Assembly: GCA_020723305.1 (NCBI GenBank)
Contig: DYJC01000001.1
Location: 328,661-392,660, forward strand
DNA length: 64,000 nt
From: Desulfosudis oleivorans
GTDB lineage: Bacteria > Desulfobacterota > Desulfobacteria > Desulfobacterales > SURF-7
Direction of reading: 5' to 3'
Position numbers and translations under genes: made by a program. The notes beneath the pieces were generated by a model that was given only the letters and a program-made list of their open reading frames with translations, was not told the origin of the DNA and made no database searches. Below are positions 55,787 through 64,000 of the stretch, in pieces (position 1 is the stretch's first letter; each line of letters begins with the position of its first letter).

Positions 55787-57964
55787 TCATGCATTCATCA
55801 TCAATGCAGCAATCTGATTCACAAAATCGGTCAATTGCTTTTTGGCTTCCAGGAAAAAAGCATCCACTTTCTGTTTCTCTGCCTGAATGTTCTTTTTTTC
55901 ACCCAGCTCCCCTTTTGCGAGCACATAAAACTTGATTTTCGGTTCTGTGCCGGATGGCCTCACAACTATCTTGGACCCGCCTTCCAAAACATACATTAAT
56001 ACATTGGATTCCGGCAGCTTGGCTGCCTTTCCGATAATCCGGTAATCACTGCTCCAGAAATGCGGAACCGGAATATCACTGACCATTGCATACCCTGTAA
56101 ACCAATCCGGGTCCCGAGGCTCGCTGTCATCAAACAGAATGGATCCATTCGCATCCTTTGCCGTTCGTCTTCCACCTGGTTGCGCACTTTGAAAATCAAT
56201 TATAGCTATCACATTGCGACCACCGATCTGTTGAATCGGATCAGTCCTCAATGATTTCATCACCGACTGAATCACGTCATTACCCAAAGCGCCCTCGAAT
56301 TTCAAAGCAACGGTTTCCTCACGGGTATAGCAATACTGCTGATAGATTTCTTCCAGTCTCCGGGTGAGGGTCATCCCCTTTTTTTTATAAAAACCTGCCA
56401 TTTCAACAAACATGGCGGCAATCGTAACCGCATCCTTGTCTTTGACAAAATCACCGATCAGTGATCCATAGGACTCTTCCCCGCCAAACAAAAAACAGGT
56501 GCTGTATTTTTCAAGAAGTTCGATTCTCTCTTTTCGTGTCAACTGGCGGTAGTGTTTATCACGAACGCTCTCCTTACCGTTCTTCATTGCTTCTTCAAAC
56601 GCCCTGCCGGAGAATAATGCAAGTTTTTCCCCGATATACTTGAATCCCACCTGGGGTTCTATGGTGGAAACCCCGAAGGCATCTGCAATAATTCTGGCAA
56701 GATCTGTGGAGACAATGGTTTTTGCAATACATGAATTTTCCGGAAGCTTGCCGTCACGCTCGGTTAACTGGCTGAGCATATAATCGGTCAGTAGGACAAT
56801 CTGCTGGTTTCCGCTCAATGTATGGTAACCCCCTTTTTCAGACAAACGTATCCCCACCCCGATCCGGTCTCCATCCGGATCGGTTGCAATCAGGATATCG
56901 GCATTCTTCTTTTCGGCCAGAGCAATCGTCATATCCAGTGCTTCCTTTTCCTCGGGGTTGGGTTTTGGACAGGTTGGAAAATTGCCGTCCGGAAAGCATT
57001 GTTCGGCAACCATATGCAGTTTTTTATCCACATCAAAACCACGTCTTTTCAGCACTCTCTTCATAAGGCGCTGTGATGAACCGTTCAGGGATGAAAACAC
57101 CACGTTGATGTTCTTATCGATTTTATCGTCCCGGAAAAACCCGTGCTCATCCACCCACACTGCATTCTGGTTTTCCTTTTCAATGTATGCCCGGTCAATT
57201 TCATCGCCGACAATTAGGATCAGTCCGCTGTCGATTCCTTCCTGAAAATCTATGGATTTTACTTCAGAATAATCGGTAATGCTGTCGGCGATCTCCTGGA
57301 CTCCCTTATGGACAACCTGTCCACCGTAGTAATCATATGGCTTGAATCCATTGTCGGAAGCGGGATTGTGAGATGCTGTAAAAACACCGCCGGCATATGG
57401 TTTCAGGCCTTCCACTTCTGAAATGGCAAAAGAAAGTTCAGGGGTTGGGGCAACGCTGTCAAAAAGATACACACGGATATGGTGAGCTGCATAAATTGAT
57501 GCCGCTTCCTTTACCAGGAAACCAGGCCCGTTGGTTTTTGGATCATAGGAGCCGTTCCTGGAATCATAAGCCAGAACCACCGCTTTTTCTCTTCCAAGAC
57601 TCGATCCGTTGATCTCATAGGCATTTTCAATATACCGGGCATGAGCTTCTACGCCAAATCCAAGGATGATCCTGTTGAAGTGGGCTGTTCCGACAGCCAG
57701 TTTTCCCCGAACGCCGGCCGTCCCGAAACGGTTCACTTTGTAAAAACAATCATCCAGCAGGCTCCAGTCTTCTCTTTCCACGGTTCGCCTGATAAAATCA
57801 CCGACGGTTTCTTCATTTATCTTTACATTCGCAAAAGAGGGTTCAAGCCACTGTGTGGCATGGATATACGTACTCTTTTTTATTGCTCCTTTTTCCATTG
57901 CATTGGATAATTGTGATATCAACTTCGGATAGGGCTGCCCTGACCGTTTTTTTTCCTGATTCAT
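55787..57964 (-). CDS. Phosphoglucomutase/phosphomannomutase family protein
   Basis: A 725-residue alpha-D-phosphohexomutase, longer than the usual 450-600. Catalytic Ser198 in TASHNP, metal-binding DPDGD at 362-366, sugar-binding GGEESYG, and phosphate-binding RPSGTEPK near the C-terminus are all present, and GTAGVRG stands near residue 81. It interconverts hexose 1- and 6-phosphates for glycogen or surface-sugar synthesis. The exact sugar cannot be told. Confidence 0.9.
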   Translation of the reverse strand: MNQEKKRSGQPYPKLISQLSNAMEKGAIKKSTYIHATQWLEPSFANVKINEETVGDFIRRTVEREDWSLLDDCFYKVNRFGTAGVRGKLAVGTAHFNRIILGFGVEAHARYIENAYEINGSSLGREKAVVLAYDSRNGSYDPKTNGPGFLVKEAASIYAAHHIRVYLFDSVAPTPELSFAISEVEGLKPYAGGVFTASHNPASDNGFKPYDYYGGQVVHKGVQEIADSITDYSEVKSIDFQEGIDSGLILIVGDEIDRAYIEKENQNAVWVDEHGFFRDDKIDKNINVVFSSLNGSSQRLMKRVLKRRGFDVDKKLHMVAEQCFPDGNFPTCPKPNPEEKEALDMTIALAEKKNADILIATDPDGDRIGVGIRLSEKGGYHTLSGNQQIVLLTDYMLSQLTERDGKLPENSCIAKTIVSTDLARIIADAFGVSTIEPQVGFKYIGEKLALFSGRAFEEAMKNGKESVRDKHYRQLTRKERIELLEKYSTCFLFGGEESYGSLIGDFVKDKDAVTIAAMFVEMAGFYKKKGMTLTRRLEEIYQQYCYTREETVALKFEGALGNDVIQSVMKSLRTDPIQQIGGRNVIAIIDFQSAQPGGRRTAKDANGSILFDDSEPRDPDWFTGYAMVSDIPVPHFWSSDYRIIGKAAKLPESNVLMYVLEGGSKIVVRPSGTEPKIKFYVLAKGELGEKKNIQAEKQKVDAFFLEAKKQLTDFVNQIAALMMNA

Positions 57965-58065
57965 GAATTTTTCCCGGTAGTGTAAAAAATTTTGTGTAAA
58001 ATTTAAAAGGTAGAAAAAAACTGGTGTTTTCCCTAAAAAACCTATTATTAGAAAGGAAAAACACC

Positions 58066-58263
58066 ATGAAATTGGAAATTACAGTATCAGAGGTAAAAGA
58101 TCTCATCAAGGGTATTCAGGAACAGCCGGAGCATTTTTTTGATATGATTCGCTCTGATATTCGAAAAAGTGTTGGGAATAACCTATCAGAGCTGAATAAT
58201 ATTTTTCTGAAACAGATGCTCATGATTTATAAAACAGCAGGTTTTGGGGCGGTCCTTTTTTAG
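58066..58263 (+). CDS. Small hypothetical protein
   Basis: 65 residues from the ATG at 58066, which has a GAAAGGA site; a start at 58024 lacks one. Not recognised. It is helical and amphipathic (VSEVKDLIKGIQEQPEHFFDMI). Its last codons and stop form one arm and the loop of the hairpin at 58246-58271. Confidence 0.55.
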   Translation: MKLEITVSEVKDLIKGIQEQPEHFFDMIRSDIRKSVGNNLSELNNIFLKQMLMIYKTAGFGAVLF

Positions 58264-58271
58264 ACCGCCCC
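58246..58271 (+). terminator. Strong hairpin overlapping the stop of the small gene
   Basis: GGGGCGGTC / GACCGCCCC, perfect 9-bp stem with loop CTTTTTTA. The TAG stop lies at the loop-stem junction. No T-run follows on the plus strand, so it may act as an mRNA 3' stabiliser or a weak bidirectional terminator before the convergent Hsp20 gene. Confidence 0.5.
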
Positions 58272-58299
58272 GGGGAAGGGATGGTGGAGGTAAAACAGA

Positions 58300-58740
58300 T
58301 TAATGGATGCTAATCTGCTTCGGCTTTTTCTCTTCAACCTTGGGTACGGTTACAGTCAGGATACCATCCTTGAAATCTGCATTGATTTTTTCGTAGTCAG
58401 TACCTTCCGGCAAACGAAAGGCTCTCTGAAACTTTCCATATACCCGTTCTTTTCGATAGAAGCGGTCTTCCTTCACCTCTTCTTCATGTTTGCGCTCGCC
58501 TTTTACCGTAAGCACTCCATTGTCGATATCCACGGAAATATCCTTTTTATCAACACCGGGCACTTCCGCCTTGACAACAATGCTTTCATCATTTTCATAT
58601 ACATCCACAATAGGGTTCCACAAATTGCCTTTACTTTCATCAATGCAAACAGCTGGATGCAAAAATTCATTAAGAATGTTGTCCATATGATTGCGGAATC
58701 CAAAAGATCTTCCAAATGGTGAGAATTTTATAAGTTCCAT
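58300..58740 (-). CDS. Small heat-shock protein Hsp20
   Basis: A 146-residue alpha-crystallin domain chaperone: VDVYENDESIVVKAEVPGVDKKDI begins the domain (cut here), GVLTVKGERK and FRLPEGTD with ADFKDGILTVTVPK end it. It holds unfolding proteins under stress. AGGAGGA stands before the ATG, and CTTGAAA, a sigma-32-like -35 sequence, occurs in the leader near 58785, but no matching -10 is visible. Confidence 0.95.
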   Translation of the reverse strand: MELIKFSPFGRSFGFRNHMDNILNEFLHPAVCIDESKGNLWNPIVDVYENDESIVVKAEVPGVDKKDISVDIDNGVLTVKGERKHEEEVKEDRFYRKERVYGKFQRAFRLPEGTDYEKINADFKDGILTVTVPKVEEKKPKQISIH

Positions 58741-58916
58741 AATATATCCTCCTCTTTATTATTCGTTATTATTCATTTTTCAAGTGAAAAACATTTTCTC
58801 TTCTTTGAATAATATGGTAAGAATGATTTATGTCATGTCAAGAATATTTTCATGATTTTTTTTATCATTACTTTTATTTCTTTATTTAAAATAGTAATTA
58901 AAAATAGGTGCAATAT

Positions 58917-59510
58917 ATGGAAAAAAAAAGTCATGGCTGGACCATCGAAATATCATTGCCCGGAACATCCACAGCAGATCTCATGGGGAAACAATCGGTC
59001 AGAGCTACGTTTAAGCTAACCTCCAAAGCCATTGATGCGATCAGCATTGTGTCAACGCATCTGGGAATTAAACAAAAATCCTTGTTTGATCAATTGATGG
59101 ATGATACAGCCTCACTGAGCTTGATTGCCCATGAAATTCACAGCAGCAAAAATCAATTTGTCGACCGAATACAAAAAACCTATGTTCTGAGCAGGAAAAC
59201 ACTCTCCTGCCTCGATGCTGTTTCCAAAAAATTCAATGCCCCCAGAGACATTCTTGTGGAATACTCTATTCAGAGGTTATTGCCGATCATCATTCGGGAA
59301 AAGGAAAAACACCAAAAACGAAAAGAGATCTTAGGTGACCTGACTGATTATTTACAAAACAGCTATGTCCTGTTGCAAAAAGCCAGGGATATCCTTGGAG
59401 AGGATGATCCGGTATTTGACAGAATCCGGTCAGCCGTTACAGCGTGCGAAAACTCACATGCATTTGTTGATTTTTTTGTCAAAAAAGGGGAAGTGATAGA
59501 AGAATTTTAA
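58917..59510 (+). CDS. Hypothetical protein with two ribbon-helix-helix-like segments
   Basis: About 197 residues from the ATG at 58917. It has no family that I can name. Two segments share an RHH-like pattern of a strand with alternating polar residues followed by two helices: VRATFKLTSKAIDAISIVS and, about 65 residues later, RIQKTYVLSRKTLSCLDAVS. That suggests a fused RHH dimer able to bind DNA. The C-terminal half is helical and charged. The next gene begins 3 bp after its stop. Confidence 0.55.
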   Translation: MEKKSHGWTIEISLPGTSTADLMGKQSVRATFKLTSKAIDAISIVSTHLGIKQKSLFDQLMDDTASLSLIAHEIHSSKNQFVDRIQKTYVLSRKTLSCLDAVSKKFNAPRDILVEYSIQRLLPIIIREKEKHQKRKEILGDLTDYLQNSYVLLQKARDILGEDDPVFDRIRSAVTACENSHAFVDFFVKKGEVIEEF

Positions 59511-59512
59511 AA

Positions 59513-61795
59513 ATGGGGCTTGTACTCGTTGAGCCTGTTCCTTTTCAAACCGGTGAACCGGATTACATGAACAACCTTTTTCATAATCCGCAGGGATATT
59601 TTCTGAACGCACGACACTCTGTTTGGGGTGTTTTTGCGCTGATGGTTGCCATTGTGGCTGTGTACTGGCAAGTCTGGCATTTTGATTTTATCCGTTTTGA
59701 TGATCCTGCCTATGTTCTCGACACCTGTTTGAAAACCAAAAATTCCAATGACGGATTCATGTGGATATTTCGCTTTCATCAGGGTGACGGCAAATACTGG
59801 CAGCCGCTGACACTCTTATCCCATGTTGCCGACTGCCGCTTTTTCGGTCTGGAATCCGGACTTCACCATTTTTCCAATCTGATTTTCCACCTGTTGAACA
59901 GCATCCTTCTTTTTCTGTTTTTAAAACAGATATTGACAGATTTTTGGAAAAGCCTCTGGATTGCGCTGCTGTTTGCAATTCACCCTATGAATGTCGAATC
60001 TGTCGCATGGATATCTGAGCGAAAAAACCTGATCAGCACCCTGTTTTTCTTTTTGACCCTGCTGGCATATTTCAGCTATGCAAAAAGCCCCAACCGCGTA
60101 AAATACCTTATCCTGATATTTGTATTCATGCTCGGGCTGCTCGCAAAACCCATGCTTATTACTTTGCCTGTTATTCTTTTTCTTCTGGACTGGTGGCCAT
60201 TCCAAAGGATTTCCTTTAAAACAGATGCCCGGTCAATGAAATTCACTACCAAACTCGATATCCATATTCAAAAGCCTTTTTTATACCTGGTTCTTGAAAA
60301 AATTCCCCTGTTCCTTTTATCAATACTTTCCATATTCCTGACGATTTATTCGGTTCAGGGGGATCAGCATCTTGTACCTGAAAACCAATACTCAATGAAA
60401 TTCAGAGCTGCCAATGCCATTACTTCCATCATTATCTATATCGGTAAAATCTTCTGGCCGATGAACCTGGCTGTATTCTATCCATACCCTGAAAAAATTA
60501 TCTGGTGGAAGCCTTTGGTCGCGGCCTTTTTATTGATTGTTCTCACCACTCTTTTCCTCAGGAGGTTCCGATCCTCCCCTTACCTGATTATAGGCTGGTC
60601 CTGGTTTCTGATTACACTGCTGCCGGTTCTCGGAATTATCCAGGCAGGTCTTTGGCCGGCCATGGCGGATCGATGGGTCTATATCCCGGCCATCGGACTG
60701 TTTCTGATTACAATTTTTACCGGAGAAAAAATTGCAGCTATACTGTCGCTGTCCCGAAAAACAATATTTCTGTTTGCAATTTTCTTCACCAGTATTCTGA
60801 TGATGATAAGCCGGCATCAAGTAAGATTCTGGCAAAACAGCGTGTCTCTTTATGGTCAAACACTGAAAGCAACCACCGGAAACTATATGGCCCACAACAA
60901 TCTGGGTAACATTCTCATGGAAAATGGGCAGCTGGAGCAGGCCTTAGGCCATTTTCAAAAGGCGATACAGATAAAACCATCCTATTTAGAAGCGCAGATG
61001 AACCTTGCCAATACATTGACTCACCAAGGGAAGCATCAGGAAGCTATTGAACAATATAAAAAATTGTCCGGCAGATACCCTGGCAATCCGATGATCCTCA
61101 ATAACCTGGGAGCCGCAATATTCAAAACAGGCAGAGTCAATGAGGCAATTCCATATTATATCAATGCAATTCAATTAAAACCGAAATATGCAGAAGCTTA
61201 TAATAATCTGGGAGTTGCGCTCCGGCAAAATAACCGGAAAAGCAAAGCACTGGTCATGTTCCAAAAAGCATTGGCAATCAACCCTGATTATGGGCAAGCA
61301 TATGAAAATATGTTTAAGCTGATCTCTGATCAGAAAAAAACAAACCGGAAACTGAGTCAACTTTTGGACAAATCGTTTCTATCACCAGATGACCCGCTTC
61401 TTCTTTTTCAATTGGGAGATTTCTTTCAGAAAGAGGAAAAAATGAATCAGGCAATTGCCTGTTTCCAGAAGGTTCTGAAATTGAAACCAGGCTGGTATGA
61501 AGCAGAAAAACAGTTATCCATCGCACTAGCAATGAAAGGAGATTTTGAAGCCTCATTTTCAATTTTTCAGAATTTTATCATCCGGAACCCTGATGATGCA
61601 GATGCCTATTATCATATGGCTTCCATCCGTTCCAGGCAGAACAACAAGCTGGAAGCAATGCAATGGTTCCGGAAAGCAATCGATAAAGGCTTTTCAGACT
61701 GGAAAAGAATCCGCACCGATGCCAATCTGGACAATATCCGAAATAATCCCTTATTTAAACAGCTTACCGGATACCATATGGATGATAGTTCATAG
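59513..61795 (+). CDS. TMTC-like membrane protein with TPR repeats
   Basis: A 760-residue protein with about ten transmembrane segments in the first 430 residues and about six TPR units after residue 460 (YMAHNNLGNILMENGQLEQA, YAEAYNNLGVALRQNN). The luminal motif FDDPAYV and GDGKYWQPLTLLSHVADC are the GT39/TMTC-type signatures (DD motif, W-P-L). TMTC proteins are O-mannosyltransferases in animals; bacterial relatives probably glycosylate exported proteins or lipids. A start at 59567 (MNNLF) is also possible. Confidence 0.8.
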   Translation: MGLVLVEPVPFQTGEPDYMNNLFHNPQGYFLNARHSVWGVFALMVAIVAVYWQVWHFDFIRFDDPAYVLDTCLKTKNSNDGFMWIFRFHQGDGKYWQPLTLLSHVADCRFFGLESGLHHFSNLIFHLLNSILLFLFLKQILTDFWKSLWIALLFAIHPMNVESVAWISERKNLISTLFFFLTLLAYFSYAKSPNRVKYLILIFVFMLGLLAKPMLITLPVILFLLDWWPFQRISFKTDARSMKFTTKLDIHIQKPFLYLVLEKIPLFLLSILSIFLTIYSVQGDQHLVPENQYSMKFRAANAITSIIIYIGKIFWPMNLAVFYPYPEKIIWWKPLVAAFLLIVLTTLFLRRFRSSPYLIIGWSWFLITLLPVLGIIQAGLWPAMADRWVYIPAIGLFLITIFTGEKIAAILSLSRKTIFLFAIFFTSILMMISRHQVRFWQNSVSLYGQTLKATTGNYMAHNNLGNILMENGQLEQALGHFQKAIQIKPSYLEAQMNLANTLTHQGKHQEAIEQYKKLSGRYPGNPMILNNLGAAIFKTGRVNEAIPYYINAIQLKPKYAEAYNNLGVALRQNNRKSKALVMFQKALAINPDYGQAYENMFKLISDQKKTNRKLSQLLDKSFLSPDDPLLLFQLGDFFQKEEKMNQAIACFQKVLKLKPGWYEAEKQLSIALAMKGDFEASFSIFQNFIIRNPDDADAYYHMASIRSRQNNKLEAMQWFRKAIDKGFSDWKRIRTDANLDNIRNNPLFKQLTGYHMDDSS

Positions 61796-61826
61796 AGAGT
61801 GCGAGTAAATAATTTTTATAAAAAGA

Positions 61827-61948
61827 GAGCCGATTTCAAAACTATTAAAAAGCGTCACACCGGCGAAAGTCAGTGCTTAGAAAAGCGCCGAAAATACTGG
61901 ATTCTAGTTTTCGCCGGGACTACAACAACAGACTTTTGAATTTAGCTC
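61827..61948. repeat. MITE-like inverted-repeat element, copy 2 (degenerate)
   Basis: Ends GAGCCGATTTCAAAA (61827-61841) and TTTTGAATTTAGCTC (61934-61948) match the terminal repeats at 6281-6422 with a few changes, and the interior again has CACCGGCGAAAG and TTTCGCCGGGA. It fills the gap between two convergent genes. Confidence 0.65.
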
Positions 61949-61955
61949 AAGAAGC

Positions 61956-63893
61956 CTAGAATTTTTTCAAACTGGGATCAAGACGAATCGCCTCGGCAAT
62001 CTCCTTCAACCCCTCGGCCTTCAACCCCAGTTTAATCATGCTTATTCCCAAAAGATAATGACTGTATGCTTGTTCCGGGCCAAAAATAACGGCTGCTTTC
62101 AGATGCTCTGATGCTTGTTCATATTGTTTCCGTTTACAATACAGTGCCCCCAGATTATGTCTGGAAATACTGAAATTCGGATTCAGGCTGACTGCTTTCC
62201 GGTAGTGATGGAAAGCCATTTCTTCTTTTTTCAATTGATCATACAATGTACCGATATTATTATGCAGTGTAATATCTTTGGGATTCAATTGCAAAGCCTT
62301 CTGATACTCCTGCAAGGCCTGCTGAAACAGACCTTTTTTCTGAAAAGCATGAGCCAGTTGACCACGATAATAAAAATTGTCCGGTTCCAGCATGACCCCT
62401 TTTTGTAACAGACCGATCCCCTCTTTCGTATTCCTTTTGCTTAACGATGAAAGACCGGCAGATATATACATTTCCGCCTCAAAATTATGATCTTTGCTGA
62501 AATGCGGATAAGGAAGACTGGCGACCATCAGCAAAACGCAAAAAATCAAAACAAAAAAACCGATCTTCCTGATTTCCCTTCTTTGAATCTGCTGTCGGAT
62601 CCAAACAATAGAAACTCCGGAATACAACAGGAGTATGGGTATGATGGCCATGCGGTATCGTGTGCTGTTCCAGAACCCCAGTAGGGGGAGGAGCATACAT
62701 GCTAAAAACAGCATCAGCAGACGTTGTGAACCGGATCGTCGTAAACTAATAATAATACCCATTATGGACAATGAGAAAAGAATGGAAAAAGGAAAGCCAA
62801 ATCCATTCCAGTAAAACAGAAGCAGTTTCAGAACCGGACTGTATTTACAGAAAGAATAAAGATCATATGTTTCCGGCAATTCATATCCTCCGATCAATGT
62901 CCTGATTTTATAAACGAGACATTGCATGTACTGAACAGGCTGGTGGATCATAAACCCGAAAGATTTGCCATAAAAATAATGATTGAATGAATAATCATCC
63001 CTGGTTGGAGCAACCCCGTCACGGTTGGGTTTTTCAATCAAGTTCTGGTAGGCAACTCCTGGACGAATGCCAATGGTATCCATATAATCCGGATTGTTTC
63101 CCTGAAAAAATACAATGCCGGAATTAGCAGGAAAGGCCTGAAACCGTCCAAAAGTAAAAAAACTATGCATGCCGATCAGAAGCAGCGGTATCAGCATGAA
63201 AATGACAAACCCTGTGGATCTCCAAAACGCTTTCGGTTTCTTCCAGGTGATCAGAGCTGCTGCAACCAAATAAAAAACAAGTGTATCCGCACGGGTCAAA
63301 AGATTTAATCCGGCAAACAGACCAGCCGCCAACCACCATCTCCAACACATCTCATCAACCGAATGGATCAGTAAAAATAAGGAAAAGAGAGTAAAAAAAA
63401 GGACAAAAGGAACGTTGATGATCTCAGTTCCAAAATAGATCAAGGGAGCATATAATGCATATCCTATCGCTGCATAGTATCCGACAGACGGTGAAAAACA
63501 TCTCCTGCCCAGTTTATAGATAAGAATGCAGGAGATGCTGTTCAAGATTGCCTGCATCACCCGTATCAGGGCGAGGCTTTTCCCGAAATAAAAAAAAATC
63601 CCTGCCAGAAACCAAGAATAAAAAGGAGAATGCAGAAATGGACGTGGCTTTATGGAAGGAGTAAGGATGTACTCGGCTTGTTTTACATACTCAAGGGAAT
63701 CGATGATTGGCAAATCATAGGTAGGATTTGTCTGTAAATAAAAAATATGAACAAAGGATAACAGCAAAGACAGGCCGGCGGGCAACCAGATCATGGTTAC
63801 TGAGTGTTCCGTATACCCGACACTACGGGAAATTTTATTTTCAATATTTCGGTTCTGTTCCATATATTCGGTCTGAATCACTCTGCAGTACAC
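61956..63893 (-). CDS. GT39-type membrane glycosyltransferase with TPR tail
   Basis: A 645-residue protein. About ten membrane segments in the first 440 residues, with the motif LPIIDSLEYVKQAEYI near residue 60 as the acidic periplasmic loop of ArnT/PMT-type enzymes, and HSPFYSWFLAGIFFYFG next. Five TPR units fill the C-terminus (ISAGLSSLSKRNTKEGI, DITLHNNIGTLYDQL). It is like the gene opposite but not the same subgroup. The start is uncertain: GTG at 63893 or ATG at 63863, neither with a clear ribosome site. The last 100 bp of the window should hold its promoter. Confidence 0.78.
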   Translation of the reverse strand: MYCRVIQTEYMEQNRNIENKISRSVGYTEHSVTMIWLPAGLSLLLSFVHIFYLQTNPTYDLPIIDSLEYVKQAEYILTPSIKPRPFLHSPFYSWFLAGIFFYFGKSLALIRVMQAILNSISCILIYKLGRRCFSPSVGYYAAIGYALYAPLIYFGTEIINVPFVLFFTLFSLFLLIHSVDEMCWRWWLAAGLFAGLNLLTRADTLVFYLVAAALITWKKPKAFWRSTGFVIFMLIPLLLIGMHSFFTFGRFQAFPANSGIVFFQGNNPDYMDTIGIRPGVAYQNLIEKPNRDGVAPTRDDYSFNHYFYGKSFGFMIHQPVQYMQCLVYKIRTLIGGYELPETYDLYSFCKYSPVLKLLLFYWNGFGFPFSILFSLSIMGIIISLRRSGSQRLLMLFLACMLLPLLGFWNSTRYRMAIIPILLLYSGVSIVWIRQQIQRREIRKIGFFVLIFCVLLMVASLPYPHFSKDHNFEAEMYISAGLSSLSKRNTKEGIGLLQKGVMLEPDNFYYRGQLAHAFQKKGLFQQALQEYQKALQLNPKDITLHNNIGTLYDQLKKEEMAFHHYRKAVSLNPNFSISRHNLGALYCKRKQYEQASEHLKAAVIFGPEQAYSHYLLGISMIKLGLKAEGLKEIAEAIRLDPSLKKF

Positions 63894-64000
63894 CCGATCA
63901 GTATTTATTCAGCATCGGTTATTAAGGTCCGTGCACTTGAAAATCATTCTACTTTATACAATCCATATCCATTTTTTGAATAAAGATAATAAATCTGTTT

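Overview
This window looks like chromosomal DNA from a strictly anaerobic deltaproteobacterium (Desulfobacterota), most likely a sulfate reducer of the Desulfobacterales. The evidence is a long operon for an Hdr/Mvh-type flavin and iron-sulfur complex joined to methylenetetrahydrofolate reductase (metFV, Wood-Ljungdahl methyl branch), heavy use of selenocysteine, two bacterial enhancer-binding regulators with sigma-54-type promoters, and a CoA-thioester degradation operon. The lineage is inferred from gene content only; there is no rRNA or tRNA gene in the window.

Layout. 1-14819 is mostly housekeeping: a partial NYN-domain gene, parB-parA, a BepA-like M48 protease, an EF-G with a GerMN lipoprotein-like gene, a PLP decarboxylase of the PanP type (beta-alanine supply), FKBP isomerase, family 4 uracil-DNA glycosylase, coaBC, a MarR regulator, an unknown membrane-anchored protein and a DUF362 protein. 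14839-30711 is a complete BREX type 3 phage-defence operon on the minus strand (HTH, brxF, brxC, pglXI, brxHII, pglZ, brxA). It carries an AlbA_2/RecG-like gene that seems internally deleted, and a three-gene insert (GHKL ATPase, STAS-like DUF4325, PIN nuclease) between pglXI and brxHII. The BREX genes are peppered with a 7-bp tandem repeat (GTGCGNN) found nowhere else in the window. 31110-37519 is an acyl-CoA degradation operon (acyl-CoA dehydrogenase, SDR, thiolase, DUF35) with a divergent sigma-54 activator, flanked by an intact cupin gene and a 95 percent identical dead copy.

38611-50440 is the most striking part. A minus-strand operon hdrA1-mvhD1-hdrA2-mvhD2-hdrCB-metV-metF is broken on paper by five in-frame TGA codons. 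In every case the frame continues exactly, the TGA stands where the family has a cysteine, and a hairpin begins 13 to 15 nt after it. These are five selenoproteins in one operon, so the genes should be read through. The products probably form an electron-bifurcating or confurcating complex linking NAD(P)H, ferredoxin and methylene-H4F/methyl-H4F.

Downstream, 50674-55699 holds a PAS-GAF histidine kinase, its NtrC-type regulator, an archaemetzincin and a GcvH-like protein with a duplicated four-cysteine motif behind a consensus sigma-54 promoter. 55787-63893 holds a phosphohexomutase, a small orphan gene, Hsp20, a ribbon-helix-helix-like protein and two convergent membrane proteins with TPR tails resembling TMTC/GT39 glycosyltransferases. 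Two copies of a small inverted-repeat element (6281-6422 and 61827-61948) bracket the window.
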